A stretch of DNA of 64,000 nt from Butyricimonas muris (GTDB lineage: Bacteria; Bacteroidota; Bacteroidia; Bacteroidales; Marinifilaceae), in NCBI RefSeq assembly GCF_046365375.1, contig NZ_JBKEIT010000002.1, positions 62,001 through 126,000 on the forward strand, given 5' to 3'. Positions 35,024 to 44,200 of this stretch are shown piece by piece (within the stretch, counting starts at the first letter, position 1; each line of letters opens with the position of its first letter). Position numbers and translations under genes: made by a program. The notes under the pieces are model-generated. The model saw only the letters and a list, made by a program, of their open reading frames with translations, made no database searches and was not told where the DNA came from.

Positions 35024-35857
35024 ATGAAATCAGAAGAAATAAGACAATTATTTGAACAGTTTGAAAAAGCAGCTTCTGAATTGGAGGGGGTAGAGTGCTG
35101 GAGTGCAAGAGAGTTGCAAACCTTGCTTGGTTATAGCAAATGGGAAAATTTTGAAAAAGTAATTCAGAAAGCAAAAGATGCGTGCGAAAATGCCGGAGAA
35201 GAGGTGTTTTATCATTTTCCTGACGTCAGGAAAACGATCCCTATGCCCAAAGGTGCTGAGAAAGAAATAGATGATATGCTACTGACCCGTTATGCTTGCT
35301 ATTTAATAGCACAAAATGGGGATAGTCGTAAACAAGAAATTGCTTTTGCCCAAAATTATTTTGCCGTACAAACCCGAAGAGCGGAATTAGTCGAGCAAAG
35401 ACTATTGGAATATGAACGAGTAAAAGCACGCGAGAAACTGAGTCAAACTGAAAAACAACTTTCCGGTATTTTTTACGAAAGAGGTGTAGATAGTCAAGGT
35501 TTTGCAATTATAAGAAGCAAAGGAGATCAGGCATTATTTAGGCTTAACACTCAAATGCTAAAAAGAAAAATGGGAGTTCCTGACAATCGTCCGGTTGCTG
35601 ATTTTCTGCCAACGATCAGTATTAAAGCAAAAGATTTAGCTGCAGAGATGACAGGCTTAAATGTGCAGAGTAAAGATTTGAAAGGTCAGACTAAAATTGA
35701 AAAAGAGCATATTGATAATAATGAGGCTGTTCGAGAGATGCTCACCAAAAGAGGTATTACACCAGAAAATCTTCCTCCTGCTGAAGACATTAAAAAATTG
35801 CAACGTAAGCTAAGTAATGAAGAAAAGAAACTTTTGAAAAAAGGAAAGAGCAAATAG
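35024..35857 (+). CDS. dinD: DNA damage-inducible protein D (DinD)
   Basis: A 277-residue DinD-type protein. The N-terminal part has a BRO-N-like domain (about 20-120, WSARELQTLLGYSKWENFEKVIQKA and later DMLLTRYACYLIAQNGDSRKQEIAFAQNYFAVQTR), and the C-terminal part is charged and helical (ISIKAKDLAAEMTGLNVQSKDLKG). E. coli DinD is SOS-induced and inhibits RecA-mediated strand exchange. Here it lies inside a type I restriction operon, 13 bp after hsdM and 1 bp before hsdS, a context known for DinD in other bacteria. Its function within the restriction unit is unsettled. Confidence 0.88.
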   Translation: MKSEEIRQLFEQFEKAASELEGVECWSARELQTLLGYSKWENFEKVIQKAKDACENAGEEVFYHFPDVRKTIPMPKGAEKEIDDMLLTRYACYLIAQNGDSRKQEIAFAQNYFAVQTRRAELVEQRLLEYERVKAREKLSQTEKQLSGIFYERGVDSQGFAIIRSKGDQALFRLNTQMLKRKMGVPDNRPVADFLPTISIKAKDLAAEMTGLNVQSKDLKGQTKIEKEHIDNNEAVREMLTKRGITPENLPPAEDIKKLQRKLSNEEKKLLKKGKSK

Positions 35858-35858
35858 A

Positions 35859-37016
35859 ATGGCAAAAAAAATGGATAAAAAAAGCCCTAATGTTCCAAAT
35901 TTGAGATTCCCGGGGTTCGAGGGGGAGTGGGATATTGTACACTTAGGTGACTTATGTGATAAGATTGGAGATGGAATTCATTCTACGCCAAAATATAACG
36001 ATTTTGGAGATTACTCCTTCATTAATGGGAATAATTTTGTAGAAGGTAAAATTGTAATTTCAGAGTCAACAAAGAGGGTAACTAAAGCAGAGGCAGAAAA
36101 ACACAATGCACATACTTTAACAGAAAATACTATACTACTTTCTATAAATGGTACAATAGGAAGTCTAGCATTGTATAATGGAGAATCCGTTATGTTAGGG
36201 AAAAGCGCCTGTTATATAAATCCCCCAAAAACTCAAAATAGATTATTTATATTCTATCAATTGAGTGCAAATAGGATCAACAATTATTTTATTTCAGAAC
36301 TTACTGGCTCTACAATTAAAAATTTATCCCTAAAATCTATAAGAAACACAATACTATATTTGCCTGCTAATAAAGAACAAAAAAAAATAGCCAAATTCTT
36401 TTCTTTTCTCGATAAACGTATTTCAACTCAAAGCAAAATAATTGAGGATTTAAAGTTGCTAAAGAGTACGCTAAGACATAATATATTTACTGACTTAGAC
36501 AACTCTAATGTTGAAATAAAACTTATAAAAGATGTGCTTAATTATGAACAACCGACAAATTACATCATTAGCAATACTAATTATCAGAATGACCCGATCT
36601 TAATTCCTGTATTAACAGCAAACAAAGCGTTTATCTTAGGTTATACCTCTGACAAGGATGGAATTTATAATAAAGGGAATTGCATTATATTTGATGATTT
36701 TACTATGGATTTGAAGTATGTTGACTTCCCTTTTAAAGTTAAATCATCTGCTATAAAGATATTGACACCAAGGCCAAAGGTGAGTCTCAAATATATTTTT
36801 GAATACCTGTCTTTTCTTAATCTCGTCTCAAGCAACCATAAACGGCATTATATATCAGAAGTAGAGTCTATGCCAATTTCTGTTCCAAAACTTTATATGC
36901 AGAATATATTTGCCAACTTGTTCTCTGCAGTGGACAAAAAGATAGAGTCAGAGTCTAATTATCACAATCTATTGTTATTACAAAAACAATATTTGTTAAA
37001 TCATATTTTTATATAG
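35859..37016 (+). CDS. hsdS: Type I restriction specificity subunit, expressed copy
   Basis: A 385-residue specificity subunit with two target-recognition domains (about 25-180 and 215-365), a central conserved helix (DKRISTQSKIIEDLKLLKSTL, about 183-205) and a C-terminal helix ending LLLLQKQYLLNHIFI. It sets the DNA sequence methylated and cut by the HsdM/HsdR complex. It starts 1 bp after dinD and is the copy joined to the operon promoter. Codons 11-24 (NVPNLRFPGFEGEW) lie in a 42-bp sequence repeated in opposite orientation in the silent cassette, so everything after codon 24 can be exchanged by inversion. Confidence 0.93.
   Translation: MAKKMDKKSPNVPNLRFPGFEGEWDIVHLGDLCDKIGDGIHSTPKYNDFGDYSFINGNNFVEGKIVISESTKRVTKAEAEKHNAHTLTENTILLSINGTIGSLALYNGESVMLGKSACYINPPKTQNRLFIFYQLSANRINNYFISELTGSTIKNLSLKSIRNTILYLPANKEQKKIAKFFSFLDKRISTQSKIIEDLKLLKSTLRHNIFTDLDNSNVEIKLIKDVLNYEQPTNYIISNTNYQNDPILIPVLTANKAFILGYTSDKDGIYNKGNCIIFDDFTMDLKYVDFPFKVKSSAIKILTPRPKVSLKYIFEYLSFLNLVSSNHKRHYISEVESMPISVPKLYMQNIFANLFSAVDKKIESESNYHNLLLLQKQYLLNHIFI
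35889..35930 (+). repeat. Inversion site, left 42-bp arm in hsdS
   Basis: Begins AATGTTCCAAATTTGAGATT and ends GGGGGAGTGG. It is identical over all 42 bases to the reverse complement of 38220-38261, and the match stops on both sides. It encodes NVPNLRFPGFEGEW in frame in both hsdS genes. Confidence 0.95.
36424..36442 (+). repeat. Internal 19-bp repeat, copy in expressed hsdS
   Basis: CAACTCAAAGCAAAATAAT is identical to the reverse complement of 37669-37687. It lies between the two target-recognition domains, encoding TQSKII in both genes. It could support a second, shorter inversion that exchanges single domains. Confidence 0.8.
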
Positions 37017-37091
37017 TGTCTACAAAAAGAATAGAAAACGTTTTTTTGCAAATTAAGATTTTGCAACACAAACACTTCTGTAACAATCTTT

Positions 37092-38249
37092 TTATATAAA
37101 CATTTGATTGAGTAGATATTGTTTTTGTTTCAGAAGTACAGATAATAAACTGTTTTCTATTTTGATTTTATCTGAAAGCAACGACAGTGTTTTCACAACC
37201 TCTTTTTGTCTTATATAATCAGGATATTGTACCTCTATCATTTCTAAATCTCGTTTTTGGATATTGGGTAGTCCTGAACCAACTCGAAGTGCCATTATGC
37301 TTTTCTCTTGGGATTTCAAATAGAAATAAAGATATTCATTTAAAATTTGAGAACTTATTTCATTGAGGGTATAGCAGTGTCCTCCGCTCCAAAACTTTGA
37401 GAAGTTAAATTGTACGTATCCACAAGAATTGCCCCCTTCGCTAATCGAAATAGTACCAGATTCTGTATTATATTCAGTATGATATCCAGAAGGCGTTATT
37501 CCTCCATTCATAACATAATATATTCCTTTATCAAGTAATTTAGAAGTATTGATTTGTTCCCCTTTTTTTATACTGCATAGCGAACCTAAATTAATTCTTT
37601 TAAACGGATAATTTTCACAGTGTAGAAGCAAATCTACAATCCCTTTAATTAAGGATTCATATTTCTCTATTATTTTGCTTTGAGTTGTGATGCGCTGATC
37701 GATAAGATAAAGCAAGTCTGCAATTTTAGCTTGTTCCTCTTTTGATGGAATTGAAATAAAACTTTCATTGAAGTTTTTTGTGCTGAGTGAAAATATCTTG
37801 GTTCCTTGTGCTAACCTCTTTATTTGATTGCGAAAAGCTATTGAAGAAAATGCATATCCTTTGAAGCCAGTTACTGTCATTTTTTTCTTGTCTCGACCAT
37901 GAATAGTATGCAGACCACATACAATCTTTTTGCCAGCACAATTTAGAAACTCAACAACCTTTCCAATATCATTAGTGTCTTCGGAGGCGTCAGCAAAAGC
38001 GATATCACCATCTTCGCATACCGTATAACTCTTTGGCGTAAATCTTTTTTTTATACTGGGAAGATTACAAACTTTTAAATCTGTTTGAATCGGAAGTTCT
38101 TTATGAATTAAACCATAATGAAGATTAAATAAATTATCTCCATTAGTATATTCCAACTGTTCCCATGACAAAGAGTTTGTTGGAAAGAAATCTAATACAT
38201 CACAGATTTTATACCTTTTCCACTCCCCCTCGAACCCCGGGAATCTCAA
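37092..38249 (-). CDS. hsdS: Silent hsdS cassette (no start codon of its own)
   Basis: A second specificity-subunit reading frame, convergent with the first, with different target-recognition domains but the same central (RITTQSKIIEK) and C-terminal (LKQKQYLLNQMFI) elements. The frame opens inside the 42-bp inverted repeat with a TTG that is only the Leu codon of NVPNLRFPGFEGEW. Upstream there is no ATG before an in-frame TGA at 38277-38279, and no promoter faces it. It should therefore be unexpressed until inversion places it behind the first ten codons of the active gene, giving a protein of about 399 residues. It is intact throughout, as expected for a reserve cassette. Confidence 0.88.
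   Translation of the reverse strand: MRFPGFEGEWKRYKICDVLDFFPTNSLSWEQLEYTNGDNLFNLHYGLIHKELPIQTDLKVCNLPSIKKRFTPKSYTVCEDGDIAFADASEDTNDIGKVVEFLNCAGKKIVCGLHTIHGRDKKKMTVTGFKGYAFSSIAFRNQIKRLAQGTKIFSLSTKNFNESFISIPSKEEQAKIADLLYLIDQRITTQSKIIEKYESLIKGIVDLLLHCENYPFKRINLGSLCSIKKGEQINTSKLLDKGIYYVMNGGITPSGYHTEYNTESGTISISEGGNSCGYVQFNFSKFWSGGHCYTLNEISSQILNEYLYFYLKSQEKSIMALRVGSGLPNIQKRDLEMIEVQYPDYIRQKEVVKTLSLLSDKIKIENSLLSVLLKQKQYLLNQMFI
37669..37687 (-). repeat. Internal 19-bp repeat, copy in silent hsdS
   Basis: On the minus strand it reads CAACTCAAAGCAAAATAAT, the same as 36424-36442. It lies between the two target-recognition domains of the silent cassette. Confidence 0.8.
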
Positions 38250-38261
38250 ATTTGGAACATT
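38220..38261 (-). repeat. Inversion site, right 42-bp arm in silent hsdS
   Basis: The reverse complement equals 35889-35930 exactly over 42 bases. The 2289 bp between the arms form the predicted invertible segment. Confidence 0.95.
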
Positions 38262-38327
38262 GACGAAATTTGGTATTCAAATTCTTTTATGTATATATTT
38301 GATTAATAACATTAAAATCAAAATGAT

Positions 38328-39254
38328 ATGACAGAGAAGGTAAAAATCAGTAGGGTTATTGGCCTATGGAAAGAAGACAAAAAGCAGTATGTGAAGAAAT
38401 CCAGTTTTTCGGCGTACTTGCTTTTGATTGAGAATCATTTGTTACCATTTTTTGGAGAACAAGTTAGTGTAGAGGAGTCTGAAGTACAAGAGTTTGTATT
38501 AAAGAAATTGGACGAAGGTTTAAGTCAGAAAACCATTAAAGATATTCTGATTGTCCTAAAGATGATTTTAAAATTTGGTGTTAAAAATAAACTCTTGGAA
38601 TATCAGCAGTTTGAAGTGCAATTTCCTACGGAAAGAGAAAATCCAGAGATTGAAGTATTGAGCAAGGCTAACCAAAAGAAAATCATGAACTACATTCGAG
38701 AGCATTTCACATTTAAAAATTTAGGAATTTATATTTGCCTAAGTGCTGGAATCCGAATTGGAGAAATTTGTGCATTAACTTGGGGAGATATTGATACCGA
38801 TACCGGAGTTATTTCAATCCGAAAGACAATCCAACGTATATATATTGTTGAGGAGGACAATAGGCATACAGAATTAGTACTTGATACGGCTAAAACAAAA
38901 AATTCTATCCGAGATATTCCGATGAATCGAGATTTGCTGAAGATACTAAAACCCATCAAAAAAGTGGTAAATGAGTCTTTTTACGTTTTAACCAATGAAG
39001 CGAAACCAACGGAGCCTCGAACATACCGAAATTACTATAAGAAACTAATGAGAGAATTAGATATCCCAAAACTGAAATTTCACGGACTTCGCCATAGTTT
39101 TGCTACTCGATGTATAGAAAGTAACTGCGATTACAAAACTGTGAGCGTAATTTTGGGACATTCCAATATTAGTACTACGCTAAACTTATACGTTCATCCT
39201 AATATGGAGCAGAAAAAAAAATGTATAGATCAGATGTTTAAATTATTGAGATGA
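38328..39254 (+). CDS. Tyrosine recombinase, likely hsdS invertase
   Basis: A 308-residue tyrosine site-specific recombinase. An N-terminal SAM-like core-binding domain (about 1-100) precedes the catalytic domain with Arg143 (SAGIRIGEICAL), a Lys near 189-191 (TAKTKNSIRDIP), His252-x-x-Arg255 (HGLRHSFAT), His278 (LGHSN) and the nucleophile Tyr288 (LNLYVHPN). All catalytic residues are present. It starts 66 bp outside the right 42-bp arm, so it is not itself inverted. Recombinases in this place are known to invert hsdS genes in Bacteroides and Gram-positive bacteria, so that role is inferred. It also resembles the integrases of mobile elements. Confidence 0.92.
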   Translation: MTEKVKISRVIGLWKEDKKQYVKKSSFSAYLLLIENHLLPFFGEQVSVEESEVQEFVLKKLDEGLSQKTIKDILIVLKMILKFGVKNKLLEYQQFEVQFPTERENPEIEVLSKANQKKIMNYIREHFTFKNLGIYICLSAGIRIGEICALTWGDIDTDTGVISIRKTIQRIYIVEEDNRHTELVLDTAKTKNSIRDIPMNRDLLKILKPIKKVVNESFYVLTNEAKPTEPRTYRNYYKKLMRELDIPKLKFHGLRHSFATRCIESNCDYKTVSVILGHSNISTTLNLYVHPNMEQKKKCIDQMFKLLR

Positions 39255-39785
39255 TAATCTCGTATTTAAATTTCTTTCTCAAGTAGAGGCTTCGTGTTGT
39301 CTTAAAGGATGCACGAAGTCCTATTTTTTATGGATTACAGTCAACAATGATCTATTTGTTCTTTGTTGTTAACATCGAAAATCATAGGAATTAATCTGTT
39401 AGTCGGTTTTCGCAGGATAAATTTTTCTTTAGTAGTTACGGCTATTCTCTGTGAAATAGATGTGATTTAACTGATATGGGAAAAGTATTGTATTTGCTTT
39501 AAACTGCTTAAAATAGAGTGAATTAGTAGAGTCGTTTTATCGCTTATTTTGAATTGTGGACAAGATAAATATCTGTTTAAGAAAAGAATATACAGATGCG
39601 TCGTTTCGTTACTAAATTATAACTTAACTTTTGGATTGAGTCTGCTTTTTTGTTGTCTTTAAAGTATTGATATTGTTGTTATTAGATGGCGATTTGTTTC
39701 CCGTTGTATTTAATTCCGATTTTTTTTCGTAAAAAAAAAGAATCCCGTTTAATCCTTTTTTCGAGGGGTCGTGTATTAATAGTGT
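39255..39785. other. Intergenic region at the right edge of the restriction island
   Basis: About 530 bp with the recombinase terminator at its left end and otherwise AT-rich sequence. No intact gene is seen. The last 80 bp (A/T runs, then TTTTTTCGAGGGGTCGTG) look like the spacer usually found between a FecI-type sigma gene and fecR, but no sigma reading frame precedes it. Confidence 0.45.
39288..39330 (+). terminator. Terminator after the recombinase gene
   Basis: GGCTTCGTG (39288-39296) pairs with CACGAAGTC (39312-39320), one G-U pair included, followed by CTATTTTTTA. Confidence 0.7.
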
Positions 39786-40964
39786 ATGAAAGAGAAAAGT
39801 AATATATATCAGTATGACATTGCCGCTTTAATACTGGCGTATTTGCGGAATGAAATTGATGACGAGGGGCGGTCGAAACTCGAAGCATGGCTAGATGAGT
39901 CCGATTCCCACAAGGTTCTTTTCGCCCGTGTACAAGATGAAGAGTTGCAAATTAAAGATATTCGTAAGATTGTGTCGTATGATGCGGATAAGGCGTGGAC
40001 GGAAGTAACCCGGAAGGTTGCTCGTCGACACAGGAAAAAATTGGGTGCGATGTATCGTATCGCAGCTTCTGTTGTTGTGGTGTTGGGTGTTTCGCTAGCA
40101 TTGTGGATGAGTCGGGATAAAAAGTCCGAGAATAAAGTTGTTGAGGTGGCAGAGGTGGTCAAGATTGTTCCCGGGCGTCCGATGGCAACGTTGACAATTG
40201 CCTCTGGCGCTGTCTATCATCTGGATTCGTTGGATAACGTGGAATTGGCTTCGGCTTTTGCCGCGAATGATGGTAAGGAAGTTGTTTTTACAGACCTTCA
40301 ACGTCCGGATTCCTTGAAGGAGGTACGATATAATAAAATAGAAATACCCAGAGGGGGAGAGTATAAAATAACATTGGGCGACGGGACGCATGTATATTTG
40401 AATGCCCAGACAGAACTCCGGTTTCCGGAAAGTTTTGCGAATAGCGATCGACGGGAGGTATATCTTTCCGGGGAAGCTTATTTTGAAGTCGCTAAAGATG
40501 CGGCGAAGCCTTTTATCGTGCGTTGTAGAGATTATGATGTGAAAGTGTTGGGAACCTCGTTTAACGTGAATGATTATGAGGACGAGAAAGATTCCAAAAC
40601 TACGTTGGCTTCCGGGAAGATAGAGATTGATATGAACGGTCGCCAGACGGTGTTGAAACCGGGGCAACAAGCTGTGATTAAAGCCGGACGAGTGGATGTG
40701 AAGGAAGTGGATGTGGAAGTGTATACCACGTGGATGAAGGAGAATTTCCGGTTCCAGAGCGAAACCATGGAAGAGATATTGAAGAAATTGGCGAGATGGT
40801 ATAATATAGATGTGATTTACATGGGAGAAACAGTGAAGAATTATCATTTCACAGGGTATTTGCCTCGTTACGCTAATATCGCGGATGTACTGGAATTATT
40901 GAGTTTAACGACAAAAATTAAATTTGAATTGAAAGGAAAAACAGTGACAGTGATGGAAAAGTAG
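39786..40964 (+). CDS. FecR family anti-sigma factor (FecR 2)
   Basis: A 392-residue FecR protein: cytoplasmic sigma-binding N-terminus (about 1-80), one transmembrane helix (about 83-105, YRIAASVVVVLGVSLALWMS), the periplasmic FecR domain (about 180-285, EIPRGGEYKITLGDGTHVYLNAQTELRFPESF and GEAYFEVAKDAAKPF) and a C-terminal DUF4974 domain (about 320-392, FRFQSETMEEILKKLARWYNIDVIY). It should signal between the SusC 2 STN domain and an ECF sigma factor. No sigma gene lies next to it: the restriction island ends about 530 bp upstream. Candidates are sigma 2 (26338) or a factor elsewhere in the genome. Confidence 0.92.
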   Translation: MKEKSNIYQYDIAALILAYLRNEIDDEGRSKLEAWLDESDSHKVLFARVQDEELQIKDIRKIVSYDADKAWTEVTRKVARRHRKKLGAMYRIAASVVVVLGVSLALWMSRDKKSENKVVEVAEVVKIVPGRPMATLTIASGAVYHLDSLDNVELASAFAANDGKEVVFTDLQRPDSLKEVRYNKIEIPRGGEYKITLGDGTHVYLNAQTELRFPESFANSDRREVYLSGEAYFEVAKDAAKPFIVRCRDYDVKVLGTSFNVNDYEDEKDSKTTLASGKIEIDMNGRQTVLKPGQQAVIKAGRVDVKEVDVEVYTTWMKENFRFQSETMEEILKKLARWYNIDVIYMGETVKNYHFTGYLPRYANIADVLELLSLTTKIKFELKGKTVTVMEK

Positions 40965-40972
40965 TGTAAAGA

Positions 40973-41186
40973 ATAAAGCCGAAGCTGCAACTCCGGCCTT
41001 ATAAAATGTGTACTAAAAATAAACCCAAAAGGGATTCCACAAATATACGCTATTTTCTTTAAAAAACCAAGTTTGGAGGGTCCCATGTAGTGAATAAATT
41101 TCATTACGAGAGTGTGTAGTATTTTTTAATAAACATCAGTTGCTTGAAAAGGGGCGATTCTTTCGTGTTTTGCCCCTTGTTTCAAG
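40973..41186 (+). promoter_or_regulatory. Hairpins between fecR2 and susC2
   Basis: ATAAAGCCG (40973-40981) pairs with CGGCCTTAT (40994-41002), one mismatch, just after the fecR2 stop. A second stem pairs CTTGAAAAGGGGC (41143-41155) with GCCCCTTGTTTCAAG (41172-41186), with a small internal bulge, 37 bp before the susC2 ATG. These may set the ratio of anti-sigma to receptor transcript. Confidence 0.5.
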
Positions 41187-41222
41187 TAATCGGATACTAA
41201 AAATGACCTAAATAAATTATCA

Positions 41223-44200
41223 ATGAAAAGAAAAATTAAAAACTGCGTGTTCAGTTGCGGTAAACGATCATTGGTCTGCAAGCTGATGATGGTGATGCTG
41301 CTACTCACACATTTTGCATTTTCTAGTGAAAATGCTTTTGGTCAACAGAACATTACAGTTCAGTTTGAGCAACAGTCTTTGAGTGAAGTCTTGCGTGTGT
41401 TAAAGCAAAAAACAAATTACGAGTTCCTGTACAACGACGAGGAAATCAAGGGGATTACGGGAATTACCCGTTCATTCACGAATGCTTCTGTGCAAGAAGT
41501 TTTGACGGCTTGTCTGGCAGGCACGAAGTATAGTTTCAAGATTGTCGATAATCTGATCGTGATTACTCCGGACGACAAAAAAGATGAGATTAAAAAAGTG
41601 ACAGTCAAAGGAAAGGTCATAGATGAAAGGGGAGAAGTTCTTCCGGGTGTGACGGTTTTGTTGAAAGGTACAACTGTCGGAGTGGTGACGGATATTGACG
41701 GAAAATTTAAAATTGAATTACCCAAGCGAGATACGATGATTTTGGTTTTCACTTTCGTGGGGATGAAATCACACGAGTTGAACGTGGGTAAGGTGAAAGA
41801 TTTGAGTAAAGAAATTTCTATTCGGATGGAACCAGACACGGAAAACTTGGATGAGGTGGTGGTGACCGGATATGGAAATATTAGAAAAGAAAGTTTTACA
41901 GGTAGTGCGGTTTCAGTTAAACGAGAAGAATTATTAAAAGCTTCTTCTACAAATGTTATTCAAGCGTTGTCTACTTTTGATCCTTCTTTTCGTATTCAGC
42001 AAAGTAATAGGTGGGGTTCAGATCCGAATGCAATTCCAGAGATTTATATTCGCGGTCGATCCGGTATTGGAGTGAAAGAATTAGAGTCAGATGCTTTGTC
42101 GAAATCTAATTTAAAGAATAATCCAAATCTTCCGGTGTTTATCATGGACGGATTTGAGGTTGATGTGCAGAAGGTGTATGATATGGACCCGATGAGAGTT
42201 GAGAATATTCAAATTTTGAAGGATGCTGCGGCAACTGCAATGTATGGTTCTCGGGCAGCCAATGGCGTAATTGTTATAACAACAGTTGCTCCTAAACCGG
42301 GAGAAGTGACTATTTCGTATCGATTTACTGGGAAAGTGAATATGCCTGACTTGTCTGATTATAATTTGGCAAATGCGAGAGAGAAATTGGAAATAGAGAA
42401 ACGGGCGAATTTATATGTGCCGGGAAATTCTAATTTTTATAATTGGGCGCAAGCGTTAAATGAGTACAATAAGCGTAAAGTTCGAGTAGAAGAGGGAGTA
42501 ACGACCGATTGGTTGTCGTTGCCTTTGCGAAATACTTTTGATCAGAACCATAGTTTCTCGGTAGAAGGAGGAAATAAAGATTTGCGTTACGGTCTTGATT
42601 TGAGTTATGCGACTAATAACGGAGTTATGAAAGATTCTTATCGGGATGTGCTTAATTTTGGTTTTCATGTTGATTACCGTGTAAAGAATTTACAGGTAGT
42701 GAATTATATAGAATATGAATATACCGATGCGCCGGATTCTCCTTATGGAGATTTTAGTGACTATTCGCATTTGCAGCCTTATGATCGTCCTTATGATAAA
42801 GATGGTGTGTTGGTTTCTGGTGCATTAGAGTTTTCCCAAAACTCAAGGGGTAGAGAATTGAATAACCCGTTATATGAGGCTTTATTGAATAATTACAAGT
42901 GGGATAAGACAGACGTTTTCACGGATCGTATCATGGCGAATTGGTTTTTAACGGATGCATTACATTTGAAAGGGCAATTTGCGGTCACGAAAGAATTAAC
43001 TAGAAGCGAACGTTTTATTGATCCGCTTTCTGCTAACGCAACTGCAAAAGATAATAGCGATCAATCTTCTTTATATGGTGATCTCTACACGACGAGTGGA
43101 AATTCTACAAAATGGGATACTCAGGTTGGTGTTTATTTTACAAAGGCTTTTGGGTTGCATGCGCTTAATACCTCGCTTGTTATGAATGCTACTTCCAGAA
43201 AGTCGGAAAGTACTTCAGCTCATTATAGGGGATTTCCTTCCGGGGAGTATCATTCTCCTAATTATGCGGCAGAGATATTCGTAAAGCCTTCTAAGACTCA
43301 AAGTATGAAGAGACTTATGGGATTCGTGTTACTTGCCAATTATAGTTGGAATGATGTTTATCTGGCAGATTTGGCGGTTCGTTTTGACGGTTCTTCCGAA
43401 TTCGGTTCTAATCAGAAGTGGGCTCCTTTCTGGTCAGGAGGACTTGGTGTAAATATTCATAACTATTCTTTTTTGAAAAATAATGAGTATATCAATCAAT
43501 TGAAGTTACGTGTTTCATACGGACAAACCGGTAAGGTGAATTTCCCTTCTTATAGTGCTTCGACTATTTATAAGACTTTTGATCGTTGGTATGTTTCCGG
43601 ATTTGGTATCGCCTTGAAGGCTTTAGGAAATAAAGATCTTAAATGGGAAACAACGAATAAATTGAATGTCGGTACAGATCTAAGCTTTTTGAACAATCGG
43701 GTTACACTGAATTTTGATTATTATTACAATAAAACTGTAGATTTGATTACGGATGTGACATTGCCTTTCTCTGCCGGTTTCTCATCGTACAAGAGTAATT
43801 TGGGAGAAACCTTGAACAAGGGATTTGATATTAATTTTCGTTATGATATAGTTAGATCGAAAACGTGGAATGTCGCTTTATGGGGAAATTTGAATCATAA
43901 TGTAAATAAGATTTTAAAAGTATCAGATGCATTGAAGGCATATAATTCTCAAGTAGATGATTATTACGCCGATGCGGAAGAGAGTTTGTCTTTGAATGCA
44001 AGTTGGGATAAAACTCCGGAAGAATTAGCAAAACCAATTATGAAATATGAAGAAGGAGCTTCTTTAACTTCTATATATGGAGTACGTTCTCTAGGAATAG
44101 ATCCGACCACGGGAAAAGAATTATTTCGTTATCGGACGGGAGAAGTAAGTAGTGTTTGGAAGGCTTCACAAGAAATTCCTCTCGGGGATACGGAACCTGA

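Noticed and set aside
38247..38249. TTG as a true start of the second hsdS gene
   Set aside because: It is the Leu codon of the repeated NVPNLRF sequence; there is no promoter or ribosome-binding site, and an in-frame stop lies just upstream, which fits a silent cassette.
29141..39254. The island as a complete integrative element
   Set aside because: Only one recombinase is present, it sits beside the hsdS repeats, and I see no flanking direct repeats, transfer genes or tRNA attachment site.
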